64,000 nucleotides of DNA from Symsagittifera roscoffensis (taxonomy: Eukaryota; Xenacoelomorpha; Acoela; Convolutidae): the NCBI RefSeq assembly GCF_963678635.1, contig NC_087064.1, positions 64,287,548-64,351,547 on the forward strand, written 5' to 3'. The number at the start of each line of letters is the position of its first letter. The first letter of the stretch is position 1. The notes beneath the pieces are model-generated. The model ran no database searches, had not been told where the DNA came from, and saw only the letters and a list, made by a program, of their open reading frames with translations. A program made the translations under genes and the position numbers. Positions 12,765 through 23,950 of the stretch are shown here, one piece after another.

Positions 12765-13345
12765 TTCCTCACAAAACTGCATTTCATTACCAATCCTTAG
12801 GGACACAATTGGAATTAGAGTGAATGCATCTTATAAACTTAAACTTGAAGAAGCTTGATTTTTATCAGAAAATTGCCTTTCATTGCCAATCATTAGGGAC
12901 GTATAACAAATGAAATTGAAATGAATGCATCTTAAAAAACACCTTTTAAAAAAACTTGATTTTTCGACACAAAATTACATTTCATTAACTATCCAAAATT
13001 ATGTTTCATTAACAATCCTTAGGGACACATAACAATTGGAATTTAAGTGAATGCATTATAAAAAATCTTATTTGAAAGAAACCTTTTTCACAAAACTACC
13101 TTTCATTACCATTTATTAAGAAAAAATAACAATTGAAATTTAAGTGAAAGCATTTTTAAAATTTCATTTTAAAGAAATTTGCTTTTTTTGCACAATAAAC
13201 TACATTTCATAAACAATCCAAAATTACATTTCATTAACAATCTTTAAGTGAAAGCATTTTTAAAATTTCAATTTAGAGAAACTTGCTTTCTTTTGCACAA
13301 TAAATTGTTTTACCAATCAATAGGGTTTTGATTTGAAGTGAGTGT
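12765..13345. repeat. Diverged tandem repeat, ~115-125 bp period
   Basis: About five degenerate units. Each contains a CATTTCATTACCAATC-like segment, a CTTAGGGACACAATAACAATTG-like segment, a GTGAATGCATCTTAAAA-like segment and a TTGATTTTT-like tail. The units differ by substitutions and indels, so this is an old minisatellite. Confidence 0.75.
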
Positions 13346-14067
13346 TTTTCACCACTAACCTGCCCGACAAACGTATTTATTCTCTTTTACATGTATAGGA
13401 CGGTGAATGCTAAAATAAATGAATCTAATACAGCAGGAAACCACACCTTTTTTGAGAGCTTGCTACTCAAAGATGTCAATTTTGTGCTGGCTCACTTTGC
13501 GATTTATGGAGTATATTGCTGTTTTCATGTTGAAACTGACTGAAAAGGAACTAGCGCTGCTCAATTTAAGATTTTTCTCAAAACGATGACCATAAATCTG
13601 AATAAAAAGCTCAGCCATATATCTTCACAGGTACATCAGTTGAGTTGGTCCATGAGACAAACTTTTCAGAATTTTTATGCAACTGGGAGTTTTTGATTAA
13701 TCAAGTCTCGTTCTAAACGCAAAAAAAAATGTTAATTCTAAATTTAAGGCTAATTTTTTGTTCAATGAAATGCGGCAAATAGTTTTTTTTGTTCCCGGAA
13801 ACTTCAATTAAGTGTTGTCGATAGTAAAAAATAAACCACAAAATTCGAATAGGTATTTTCAGAACAATACTTGAATTTACAAAACCTAACAATTCTATGA
13901 AAAGGCTGAAAGAATTTTCTCTTCGACTTTTTTGACTTCCCTATTTTCAGGTACTCTATGTAGCTTCAGTTATCTCAAAAACAGGGGTCAGACTTTTCCC
14001 ACGCTTGGGTTCCAATCGGTAACTTCAATTTTTTAGAACACGATACAATCTAAACTGTTTTTAATTT
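13346..14067. other. AT-rich spacer, nothing recognised
   Basis: No gene or structured repeat identified. Confidence 0.4.
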
Positions 14068-14352
14068 AAAGTGGCAATCAAATAAATTTACCGTTTAACT
14101 GCTGAAAAACGGTTTTCAATTCTTTTTCAAACTGGCAATCAACTAATTTTACCGTTAACTGCTGAAAAACTGTTTTCAATTCTTTTTCAAAGTGGCAATC
14201 AACTAATTTTACCGTTAAACTGCTCGACAACTGTTTTCAATTCTTTTTCAAAGTGGCAATCAACTAATTTTACCGTTAAACTGCTCGAAAACTGTTTTCA
14301 ATTCTTTTTCAAAGTGGCAATCAACTAATTTTACCGTTAAACTGCTGAAAAG
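14068..14352. repeat. 61-62 bp tandem repeat, about 4.5 copies
   Basis: The unit begins near AAAGTGGCAATCAACTAATT and continues through TTACCGTTAAACTGCT to TTTTCAATTCTTTTTC. The middle units are nearly identical, indicating recent homogenisation compared with the 12765-13345 array. Confidence 0.9.
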
Positions 14353-14469
14353 ATTACAATTCAAAATGCAATAGAAATAAGGAATTTGCATTTCGCAAAG
14401 AACTCAAGTTCTAAAGGACAACCTGGTAGCCTCTTGAAATACAAGTAGCAATTAAAAAAACTCCATTTT

Positions 14470-14993
14470 CGTTCCGACTTTCGATACGAAAGTAACGGAA
14501 TATTTGTGCTCGGGGTGGTTTTTTTTTTTTCAGACAAATTTCGACTTTTTAACTAGCCATTTTTGACGGAATTTTTTTTATATCATTCAAAGGCTATTGT
14601 TGTGCTGAGCTTGAATTTGAAAAGATATTTTACCTGTGATCATTTTCCATAAAGTTATGGGGGTTTAAAGACTGCCATTTTGACCAATTTGGGACAATTA
14701 ACGCGCGATATAATTCGCGCTATTAACGCGTAAGCGGAGATTTAATCCGTCTTAAAAATCGTTCCAAATTCAAGGATGCTTTTTTGCCATAATTGATTTG
14801 TTAATAGGCGCAAAATCTATCACTTTGTACTTAATTTGACGTGTGGGGGGGATGTTTTTACATAAAATCCCAAATTTTTTCATTTTTTTTTATTTTTCTA
14901 TTACATTGAAATTTTTCAGGTTATTAATGCTCCATAGACCTTAAAAGGCAATCGGAACATTCAGCGCTTCGCCCTGATTCGAGCAGTCTTGTT
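14470..14993 (-). repeat. Family A element, copy 6
   Basis: A full minus-strand copy from GTTCCGACTTTCGATACG to CAGTCTTGTT. It is the left arm of an inverted pair with copy 7, separated by only about 83 bp. Confidence 0.85.
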
Positions 14994-15076
14994 TAATTTA
15001 GGTCCTTTTTCTCCGTCGTACGATGCACTACTATTAGTATAATTCCTTGAACTTAAGCATAATCTGCATTAAAGGA

Positions 15077-15632
15077 AACAAAACTGCTCGTATCAGGGCG
15101 AAGCCCTGAAAGTTCCAACTGCCTTTTCACGTTTATGGAGCAGTAATAACATAAACAACACAAAAAAATTAAATGAAATAAACTAAAATGAAAAACTCTT
15201 TTTTCTAAAACTTGAAAATTTTTCTATGAAAATCATCACCCCACACGACATATTAAGTACAAAACAATAGATTTCGCTCCTTGTAACAAATCAATTATGG
15301 CAAATAAATTTCTTTCAACAAATTTGGAACGATTTCTAAGACGGATTAAATCTCCGCTTACGCGTTAATAGCGCAAATTATATCGCGCGTTAATTGTCTC
15401 AAATTGGTCAAAATGGCCAAAATGGCTATCTTTAAACCCTCATAACTTTAAGAAAAATGATCACAGGTGAAATATTTTTTCAAATTTAAGATCAAGACAA
15501 CAATAGCTTTCGAGTGATATAAAAAATTTCTGTTTAAAATGGCTAGTTAAAAAGTCGAAATTTGTCTGAAGAAAAAAAACCCACCCGAGCACAAATATTC
15601 CGTTACTTTCGTATCGAAAGTCGGAACACTAA
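15077..15632 (+). repeat. Family A element, copy 7
   Basis: A full plus-strand copy from AACAAAACTGCTCG to GTCGGAACACTAA, inverted relative to copy 6. Confidence 0.85.
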
Positions 15633-16651
15633 GGTATTTTCCACAACACTTTTCTTTGAAACTTGGATTCAAAAAAACTGCAAATTATTTTTTAAAATAG
15701 TTTTTTGGTTTTTTTAAACCTCTGTGCACTAACTTTCGTGGTGTAAAAATAAACATTCTTTTAAGCTTGCTCGCTTGCTTTTTTGTCTCGAAAATAAAGC
15801 TAGAAATCAAACATTTACTTCTGGCTTCTCTCGACACAGAAAAAACTTAGAACGTTTGTCGTCGTTTTTCGTTCGACAAACGACTGAAAGAGCCTTAATC
15901 TGATATACTTTCCAATGGGTTTTTAAGCTTTACACTATCAGCTTTTTGGCGTATTTAAGCTAGTTTCTAGACCTTGACACCATAGCGCTCACAAATGAAA
16001 CCAACAAAATGAGTTTTCAAAAATGTTAATAGCCAAAAAAGTTTTATGTTCTACTCTTTCACAGTATTTGGCTGAACTATGTTTACTATAATCAGTACTC
16101 GGCTTAACCTACAAATCTTTCCCCCTACCCCCGCCCTCCCCCTCTCACCTTCGTGACAAATCTGCGCATGGTTATTGATCGAAAAAGCTCTGGTTGCCAC
16201 GTAAGATAAACCGGCGACAATAAGGGGTATGTCATAGTTTTTAGGCCACCTGAGCATTCAGAAGGGATGGAACATTTCAGTAGCTCACCAGAGGTGATTT
16301 ACGGACACAATATGACTCCTAGGAGACGAAAACTTTCCCTTGGTAGGTTGAATGTCGAGATTGAACTAGAGTATAAATAGCAGTTACTTTTAGAAATTTA
16401 GATGAATTGTTACTTTTAAAGAGGACCTCCCCCTAGCCAAAACGTTAACCACGTGAATAAATAATATCCTCGGGAAAATGATTAATTCAACAAAATTTGG
16501 ATTTGGGGCAATTTTGGACCTGATATTTGCAGTGCTCAATAAGAGATACCTATCATCAACCTAGTTTATAGAACCAGCAACGTAACAGAGATGATATAAT
16601 AAGACCTCGCGCAGCAGGTACAAAAGACAAACATAAGTCTAACAAAAACTA
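15633..16651. other. Intergenic DNA, no gene seen
   Basis: No exon-like sequence or clear repeat. A pyrimidine-rich patch lies near 16120-16150. Confidence 0.4.
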
Positions 16652-17140
16652 ACAGGTACCTGGACGTTCCGACTGCCTTTTAACATCTATCGAGCAGTAA
16701 TAACAGGAAAGAATTTAAAAAACTTTTAACTTGAGATTTTTTGGTGAAAATCACGCCCCCCCCACAGGCAAGGTGAAGTAGAAAATGATAGGTTTTACTC
16801 TTAGCAAAAAATCAATGATATAAAAATAAGCTTCCTTCAAGCAATTTGGAATGATTTCTAAGACGGATTAAATCTCCGCTCACGCGTTATTCGGGCAAAA
16901 AATATCGCGCGTTAATTGTCCCAAATTGGCCAAAATGCCAATCTTTAAACGCCTATAACTTAGCAACAAAAGATCACAGGTAAAAACTTTCCGCAAATTT
17001 AGGCTCAAAACAACAATATTTTTCGAACGATAAAAAAAGTTCCGTTGAAAAAGGCTAGTTAAAAAATCGGAATTTGTCTGAAGAAAAAACGCACCCGAGC
17101 ACAAATTTTCTGTTACTTTCGTTACGAAAGTCGGAACAAA
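16652..17140 (+). repeat. Family A element, copy 8, 5'-truncated
   Basis: It lacks the first hairpin but keeps GTTCCGACTGCC, the middle palindromic block and the GTCGGAAC end. It stops about 70 bp before the Ty3/gypsy LTR. Confidence 0.8.
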
Positions 17141-17210
17141 AAAACTCAAATTTATGAGAACAGCGGTTCTCTTTAATGAGCAAGAAAAAGTAAAGTTTCT
17201 AAAAGCCATG

Positions 17211-17750
17211 TGTTAGGGCTTTTACCACATGGTTTTCCCAACCTACTCTCTTTTCCTTGTTGCGGAACTCCCGGTTTTTCTTTTGAGCTTCTTTTTCTCC
17301 AGTTATCTCGACCTCGTAAATAGGTTTCGTGGGCTCGACGAGCGGTGTTTAATTCTTTATAGATTTCTTATTTCTATCCCGTCTTTGGCAAATACTGCCA
17401 TCTCGAATATTGCTGCCCTTTTCGACCACTCCAATGGTGGCTCGGCTGAGGCTTTCTCCCAAAATAGGTTAATATTCAACGGGTTTTTTGAAAATCCTGC
17501 CGACTGCGCCATGTCATACCTCTAAGTATGGACGTGAGTATAAAGAATTCGAACGGATTGATAAACGTAATCTTGATGCGAGTCAGATAAAAACAGTTGT
17601 CTTTAACATAAGTTGGCGTCTGAGCTCTTGTTCATAATCTTAAGTCGGCCTGCAGCCGTACCCAGGTCAACTGACCAATTAATATTTAAAATGTTAATCA
17701 AATAAATAGATAGCACTGATGATGAGGTCATCTATCCGTACCGGATGACA
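17211..17750 (-). repeat. 3' LTR of Ty3/gypsy element
   Basis: On the minus strand it begins TGTCATCCGGTACGG and ends CCCTAACA, giving the expected TG...CA termini. It aligns with 23441-23950, with extra bases around 17498-17530 that the other LTR lacks. Confidence 0.88.
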
Positions 17751-17770
17751 CTCTCCTTTTTCGGGAATTT

Positions 17771-18892
17771 TTCGTTTAATAGTTTAATGTAGTTTTATAG
17801 TCCCTTGAGGACTGGCTATTCAATTTCTCTCGCCAATTTTTTTTCTATTTCTCTGAGTCTCCTGTTTCCTCCTTATTGTTGTCGTCCTCCAGTTTTTCAT
17901 GTTCTTCTTGCGTGGCTTCGTTGATTGTGATATCGTCCGCTTGCTTTCCGCCTTTCTTCTTTCTATGAATAAGATGTCCATCTTGTTTGGACTGTCACCT
18001 GACGAGATAACATCGATGACTTGGCCTGTTGATTTTTCTTTTTTTTTTGTATTTTGGGCTAGTCGCTTCCAGAAAATTCATACAAGCCTGATACTCGGGC
18101 GTTTTTTCCGTGAAGCCCATTTCCTGTATTAGAGTTTTTAGGCTCGGCTTAGCTGGTGATTTCTGTTGATCTGGCGGTGAGTCGTTGTTAAATTTCACCG
18201 GCTTTTTGTGTGCGGCTGGTTCTTCAATTGTATTGATTGAGATGGTATCCCCAAAACTTTTGCCAGAGTTGATTGACGTTGGCGAATTGAACGTCTTGTT
18301 GCTACCGTGGTTGCTGATGTTGAAGTCGTTGCTGGAGGTGTTTTCTACTGATTCACCCTTTTGGGCGATGACTCGGCCGCTTCTGAAATTGATGATTTAT
18401 CGCTTTCCGTGGTTGTGTTCTTGTTTGTTGGATGAATTATCGTATTTTTCTCCAATGATGATAAACTCATTCCTCGAGTTTGTTGCAAGGTCGTCCACCT
18501 GTTCTCTTCCCCATTAGTTTACCTCGCCGTTTAGTTGGGCTGTTTTGTTTGCTGCATTGCTCTAGTAGCTTTGCTTGTTCCGTCCGTGTTAGCTTTTTTG
18601 TCACTACTGTTTCTACGAAGCCATAAACGAAGCCTACGAAGCCTAAAAAACGAAGACATGGTCCTGATCTCCTTGCGGATTTGTACGCTACGTAGTCACT
18701 TAATCGTGATCGTCGACAAGGTCCGTAGAACATTGAATTAGGAACAAAAGCAACCCCACTAGTTCTTAACAATCTAGGTTGTTTTCCAAATTTCTGTACC
18801 CATGCTGTATGTGGTGTGTATGTTGAAAAATTTCTGTCAACTGTTTTAAACTTTTGTTCGAAAAATTTAGGATCTTTCACTTTCGTAGCCAC
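17771..18892 (-). pseudogene. Pol C-terminal extension downstream of integrase
   Basis: Two open stretches (18892-18467 and 18198-17995) plus polar, low-complexity sequence follow the integrase core. The first contains a basic segment starting ATKVKDPKFFEQKF, typical in position of the C-terminal tail of gypsy integrases. The second is a charged lysine- and glutamate-rich tail. In-frame stops and shifts separate the pieces. I cannot assign a specific fold; an accessory ORF is an alternative reading. Confidence 0.5.
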
Positions 18893-19079
18893 TCGGATTG
18901 TTTTTTATGCCTCTTGTGCTAGTCGTCTGCTAATAATTTTATTAGTTTTTGTCAGTATTCCTTTATACCTCTTGTTTAGTTTATCTATATTTATTTCTAT
19001 ATATCGTTTGAGTTTTGCACCTGTTGTTCTTGCTGTATTGTTTGATTCATTCGTTTTCCGTTGCAACTGTTGTCATTGA

Positions 19080-19919
19080 TTGACAGATACCTCATCCTCT
19101 GACCCTTGTTGCAAGTCGTGTATGAATTCAGCTGGCAAGGGTGGCTTTTTGAGGTTTTTCCGATCTAAACATGAGTGTTTTGCATTTTCCCAGTTAAGTT
19201 GTTAGGTGAGCTAGTTATTGCCACGTTGGACAGAGGAGTGATTGGTTTTCTGCCCATGTGTGCTTCGAAAGGTGAAATTTTTATGGCGTGTTTGCCGGAT
19301 CAGTTCTCATAACCCTAAGCTTACGTTTTAATGTTTGTATCATTCTTTCGGCAACCCCTATGGCTCCATGGTCATCTACCGGCGCGAAGTGCAACTTATT
19401 ATGACTTGTGTTGCAAAAAAGCTGAAGTTCTGTCGCTCTAAACGTTTTTGCTTGATCATATTTCAGCCGACGAGGTACTCCGTTATATGAAATATATCGT
19501 TGCTCAAATTTTATGGCGACAATCGCCGTAGTATTTGAAACGACTTTTGTTGTTGGAAATTTCGACCATTTGTCTATTGCAACTAGCATGTAACCGTCCT
19601 TATTTCATTCATCCCGGGAGGGCCCGACAAAATCTAATTGTAATTCTTCATTTGGTTCCACGTTCGAATCCATTTGGAATGAATGTTTTCTCCCTACTAT
19701 AGGTTTAAGGTTTTTACCTTGTTCTGTACAAAGTTTGCAACTTCGCGCCATCTGGACGATTGATTGATATATGTGTGGGAACCACACGTTTTGACATAAG
19801 TCAAGCATGGCGGCCGTCCCTGGGTGTGTCAGATGGAGACTTTCCAGTATTGTCTGACGCAGTTGTGTTGGGAGGAAAATACGTTCGGCTATAAGCAAGC
19901 AGTCCTCCCGCACATGCAA
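19080..19919 (-). pseudogene. Ty3/gypsy integrase, interrupted
   Basis: Integrates element cDNA. An N-terminal HHCC zinc-binding part is visible in 19919-19605 (HLTHPG, later CKLC), followed by the first core aspartate in LQLDFVGP. An in-frame TGA at about 19602-19604 interrupts the core. Reading resumes in the same frame with an IDKWSKFP segment, the second aspartate in KYDQAKTF and the glutamate in GVAERMIQTLK, so the D,D,E catalytic triad is preserved. Reading continues weakly beyond 19281 (ISPFEAHMGRKP) to a stop near 19077. It lies downstream of RNase H, as expected for Ty3/gypsy. Confidence 0.9.
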
Positions 19920-20066
19920 CCGGTTGCGGACATTGAACCAATACTGGCCGTATGAAGATTTGATCGCGTCCCAGTCCCGCTTTTTTACAAAATTGATGAG
20001 TGGTCTGAGACTTCTATCCTTTTTGATAGATGCGGCGATGAACTTGATCCCCAGAAACTTCTGTAA

Positions 20067-20598
20067 TCATTTCCAGAATAACGGTGTGTCTTCTTCCATC
20101 TCTGTCATTGTCGTTTGATTTACTGTAGCCACTATCCCCTCTGTTATCTCGTGATGGCTAGCTTCTAGTTGTGTATTCGTCATTGCGGGCGGTTCCTCAT
20201 TTCGGCCACTTTCCTCCCGGCTTGCAATGTGGTGGTTTATTCTACTCACATATTGATCCTGCATTTCTGTCCGACCCTCCCTTTTGTCATTTTGAGTCAG
20301 CGCAAACAATTTGCAGTTGTCCGTCTGTACCGCTTGCGTCATTCGTTTTTTTGAGTTTTTGTTGTCTCTCTGATTTCGTAGTTTCTGTGTCAAAAGTTAT
20401 TTGTGGGAAGTTTTTAGCTGGTGGCCTCGAGCAAAGTAGTTCTCTTGCGTCCTTGACGTTTCTTATTGATGATGTAGATGTGGTGGTTGTTGACTTTTTT
20501 TTGTAATTTGTGGTCGCTTGTGCCACCGAGGATCTGATAAGCTCTCCACTCTGTCCGACGTCCCTTGCCACTTGGTCAGTTTTCCTCCTTTCTGCCAC
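20067..20598 (-). pseudogene. Polar spacer between RNase H and integrase
   Basis: Overlapping open stretches encode serine-, threonine-, lysine- and glutamate-rich sequence with no recognised fold. It is collinear with pol and probably a disordered linker broken by a frameshift near 20290-20390. It could include remnants of the pre-integrase region. Confidence 0.45.
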
Positions 20599-20685
20599 GT
20601 GGTGTCAGCAACTTTACTTCGTCTGGAATGAACCGGCCTTTGTAATTTTTTAAATCTTGTTTTCTGCTAACTTTTTGTGTTCTGT

Positions 20686-21127
20686 TTATTTTGACGAAGT
20701 TTGTTGAATTTTCCGACGATATGATTGTTTTATGAAAATGTGATTTTTCTTTTGAGATTTTTTTCGAGGCAGAGCTGACTGAATTGCAGAATGATTCGAG
20801 CAGAACTGACTTAGTTCAGGTGTTTGCAATTGACCGTTTGCGGAATTTTTGGCAGTTTGCGTATGCGAGTTAGCGTTTGAAATGTTAATTGTTATCCTTT
20901 TATTTTCCGCACGCTTTTTGATCAGCTGATGTAGTGCCATATTTTGATTGGCTAATTTATAAAGAATGACGTCAAAATGAAATGCAATTAGGCGATCAAT
21001 CCATCTGGTTAATCTGCTTTGACTGGTTTTTGACCTCTTGCTTGCATTTAAAGCGCCGATCAAAGCTTGATGATCTGTGATGACGGTGCGCACAGATAGT
21101 ATTTGTAGTGTTCAATGGCCCACCACA
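20686..21127 (-). pseudogene. Ty3/gypsy RNase H domain, frameshifted
   Basis: The segment contains TDHQALIGAL and SRLTRWIDRL, hallmark motifs of gypsy RNase H. Just upstream, a different frame gives GVVWWAIEHYKYYL, so a frameshift lies at about 21070-21095. A lysine-rich tail follows. The domain cleaves the RNA strand of the RNA-DNA hybrid in reverse transcription; this copy cannot be read through. Confidence 0.88.
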
Positions 21128-21966
21128 CTACTCCGAGTATTTCGAGTTCATTGACTGAATGTTTTTCTCAAGGGAATTTAAAAATCGTGATGCGTTAGCT
21201 ATTGCTATCCAGCCTTCTGATGAATATTGTTTTTCGATTGCCTCTGCTTTTCTTATTAATGGTATAGTGCCCTCGCTGTTTATCGTGTACCCTAGCCACT
21301 CAACTTGTTTACGAGCAAACCTACATTTGTCTAATGATATGGCAAGATTTTCTCCATCTGATCTTTCCAGAATCGCTTGTAGTTTTTGTTTATGCATGTC
21401 AATCGACCCCTTCTTCACGATCAATATGTCGTCTAAGTATGCGTAGATGTTTTGACAATTTGTAAGAGTTAGGTCGATGGCCTTTTGAAATTCAGCTGGC
21501 ATATCCGTTTGGCCGTAAAATCCTGTTTGAAATTGGTAAGTGCCGGTGGCATTGCCACCAATTAGGCTGAAGTTGCATTGTTCACGAGTTGGTTTGTCTG
21601 GTGGGATTTGTGAATACGCGTATCGCAAACCCAATGTTGAGAATAGGGTTTGTTGTTTGTTGTTTGATCTCACCACTTGTGCAATATTGTCTAACAGTAA
21701 TTCTATATTAGGCATCTGAAAATTATTCATGTGATTAAATTTATTTATCTTTTTCGAGTCTAGAGCCAATTTCATCGTCTGGTCTTTTTTACGATAATCA
21801 CGATTGGACTGATGAATTGTCGATCTGAGCATTTATCAAGTTTTATTATGTGTTTTTGACCCATAAGTTTATTGAGTTCTTTTTCTACTCGTTCTTGTAG
21901 TTGAATTGGGTTACGTCGTCCCTTCTGCTGTATCGGGATAAAATCTCTTCTGAAATATGTTCGCAT
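21128..21966 (-). pseudogene. Ty3/gypsy reverse transcriptase, inactivated
   Basis: The N-terminal part (21966-21772) contains IIKLDKCSDRQFISPIV. A frameshift near 21788 moves into the main frame (21832-21128), which carries MKLALDSKKIN, the motif A region LGLRYAYSQIP, and the catalytic YLDDILIV. Motif A in functional gypsy elements reads LDLRYAYSQI; here the aspartate codon is GGT (glycine), a single transition that removes a metal-binding residue. The WLGYTIN motif before the RNase H boundary is intact. Confidence 0.93.
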
Positions 21967-22066
21967 TACGTGGTTTTTTGACTTTCCTACACGAGTGCAT
22001 AGTTGTGGATAGCAGTCTTTGACCCATTGTTTGATTTCGGGGTTTGAATCTTCTTGTTCGCGTATT

Positions 22067-22658
22067 TTAAGTACGTCCCCTTGTTTTTGTTTTTCTTGTA
22101 CTAATTTTTATTCCAATATGTGGTAGGCTATTTCTGCCTATGATGTTAGCTTTCTGATTATCGACAATGATGAATGGGGCAGCTCTTAATTTCCTACCAA
22201 CTGACTCAATTGCCACAATCACTCTTCCTTTCGGAGTAATTTTTTTTTCCGCCATTGTAACATGCTAAATTCCGAGCTGTATCGCCTGGTGAAATTTGTT
22301 TAAATACTGTGGATTTGTCATTATCTTGTCATCGCCGAGCTGTTTTTTCGTTTAGAAACGACATTGGGCTTCCGGAATCAGCTATTGTGAATAAGTCTTC
22401 CATTTTTGTTTTCAGTTTAATTATGTGCCAATTTAAATCATCCTCGGACATACTTGTTGTGTTTTTTACTTCAAATGCCTCCGATATTGCCAATACTGAA
22501 ACATTATTGACGTGATATTCTTCCCAACTATCTTTAGATGTAAAATCGGCAAAAGCGACTGGATCGAGTTCTGTTTCCTGACTCTCGGATTCAATTTCTC
22601 CTTGATACTCTTGATTCTTGCGGCCTCCCATATAATTAACATTTCCTGAGCAACACAC
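22067..22658 (-). pseudogene. Retroviral-type aspartic protease region
   Basis: The open stretch 22658-22329 ends with the sequence IADSGSPMSFLNEKTA. DSG replaces the more common DTG but is an accepted protease active-site variant. The next stretch (22255-22067) contains a second hydrophobic segment and IIGRNSLPHIGI, the usual C-terminal part of retropepsins. A frame break near 22260-22330 separates them. Confidence 0.75.
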
Positions 22659-22659
22659 T

Positions 22660-23372
22660 TTAGCAAAATGGCCCTGTTTGGCGCATTTTAAACAAATTTT
22701 TTTCTTTGCAGGACATGATTGTTAGTGTTTTTGTCCAAATGATTACCAACTTTTTAGCAATGTTTTTAAGTGTTTGGGTATGGATTCCTTTGTTGTTGCG
22801 ACTGACCTCTTGCATTTTGTTGTCCTCGAGGATATACAAGGCCTCGAAAAGTTCCACGACTTCTTTGAGATGACTGATTATTCGCAATAATATTTCGTCC
22901 CCGTGTATTAATATAATTTACTGGTTCCTGTTTTTTTGTTGTTGCTTGATTTCCGAACGGATTTGTTTTCATTGTGCGACTATGTTCGATGCCCTTTTTC
23001 CTGCGTAACTGTGTTACGCAGGAAAAAGTGTGTTACTCATACGCGTCTCGTGGGCTTCTCGTTTGGGCAAGTATTCTTCGGCTATTTTTTTTCATTTTGT
23101 ATGTGTGCAGTGAACATGTCTCGTACCCACTCGTCCTCTCGGTCCCCACAATCAGCTCTTGAGGCCAACTCAACTAGATCAGCGTGAAATTGTTCCAGAC
23201 TCTCCGTTTTCTTTTGTTTTTTGCATATGAAATTTAATCTCTCGAACGCAACAGTTCTGGTTGTCACGAAGATATCTTCTAGAGGCGTAATTAGCTCTCT
23301 TGTTGTTATCTGTGTAGAACTAGTCCTAGACGTTTTTGCTGAACTTGACGCTGGCCCTCGGCTCCCAAGCAA
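22660..23372 (-). pseudogene. Gag with capsid-like domain and CCHC zinc knuckle
   Basis: The capsid-like part is 23372-23082, with a retrotransposon-gag pattern around FICKKQKKTESLEQFHAD. A glutamine/arginine-rich basic segment follows (22972-22766). Around 22660-22700 a frame gives CLKCAKQGHFAKVC, a canonical CX2CX4HX4C nucleocapsid knuckle, running directly towards the protease region. The frame is broken near 23082 at a run of A and at a 16-bp perfect inverted repeat (22994-23028). Confidence 0.85.
22994..23028. repeat. Perfect 16-bp inverted repeat inside gag
   Basis: Left arm CTTTTTCCTGCGTAAC (22994-23009), loop TGT, right arm GTTACGCAGGAAAAAG (23013-23028). The left arm appears to be an inverted copy of coding sequence and destroys the reading frame. 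Confidence 0.95.
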
Positions 23373-23440
23373 AGAAAAATGTAGCTCCGCACTTTAGCGT
23401 CAGCTTCGTCCCACCGGAAAGAATTGCATAAGACCCTTTT

Positions 23441-23950
23441 TTCTCGGGCTTTTTACACATGGTTTTAACACCCAACCGACTCTCTTTTCCTGGTTGCGGA
23501 ACTCCCGGTTTTTCGTTTGAGCTTCTGTTTCTCCAGTTATCTCGACCTCGGTTCCGTGGGCTCGACGAGCGGTGGTTTAATTCTTTATAAGTTTCCTATT
23601 TCTATCCCATCTTTGGCAAATATTGCCATTTCGAATATTGCTGCCCACTTCGACCACTCCAATGGTGGCTCGGCTGAGGCTTTCTCCCAAAATGGGTTAA
23701 TATTCAGCGGGTTTTTCGAAAGTATGGACGTGAGTATATAGAATCCGAACGGATTGATAAACGTAATCTTGATGCGAGTCAGATAAAACAGCTGTCTTGA
23801 AGAAACATAAATTAGCATCGGAGCTCTTGCTCATAATCTTAAGTCGGCCTGCAGCCGTACCAAGGTCAACTGACCAGTTAATATATAAATATGTTAATCA
23901 AATAAATAGATAGCACCGATGATGAGTTTATCTATCCGTACCGGATGACA
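23441..23950 (-). repeat. 5' LTR of Ty3/gypsy element
   Basis: It pairs with 17211-17750 and begins TGTCATCCGGTACGG on the minus strand. No convincing primer-binding site follows it. Confidence 0.87.

Larger units (their letters stand above)
17211..23950 (-). mobile_element. Degenerate Ty3/gypsy LTR retrotransposon
   Basis: A complete but inactive element read on the minus strand: LTR, gag with CCHC knuckle, aspartic protease, reverse transcriptase, RNase H, spacer, integrase, C-terminal extension, LTR. The order PR-RT-RH-IN is that of Ty3/gypsy elements. The two LTRs (17211-17750 and 23441-23950) are clearly similar but differ by substitutions and by a ~30-bp indel near 17500. Pol is broken by frameshifts and stops, and the RT motif A aspartate is lost. 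I see no clean target-site duplication. No envelope ORF is evident. Confidence 0.93.

Noticed and set aside
23395-23440. GTGGGACGAAGCTGACGC as a primer-binding site of the gypsy element
   Set aside because: It lies about 20-40 bases from the LTR end, and the match to a tRNA 3' end is imperfect.
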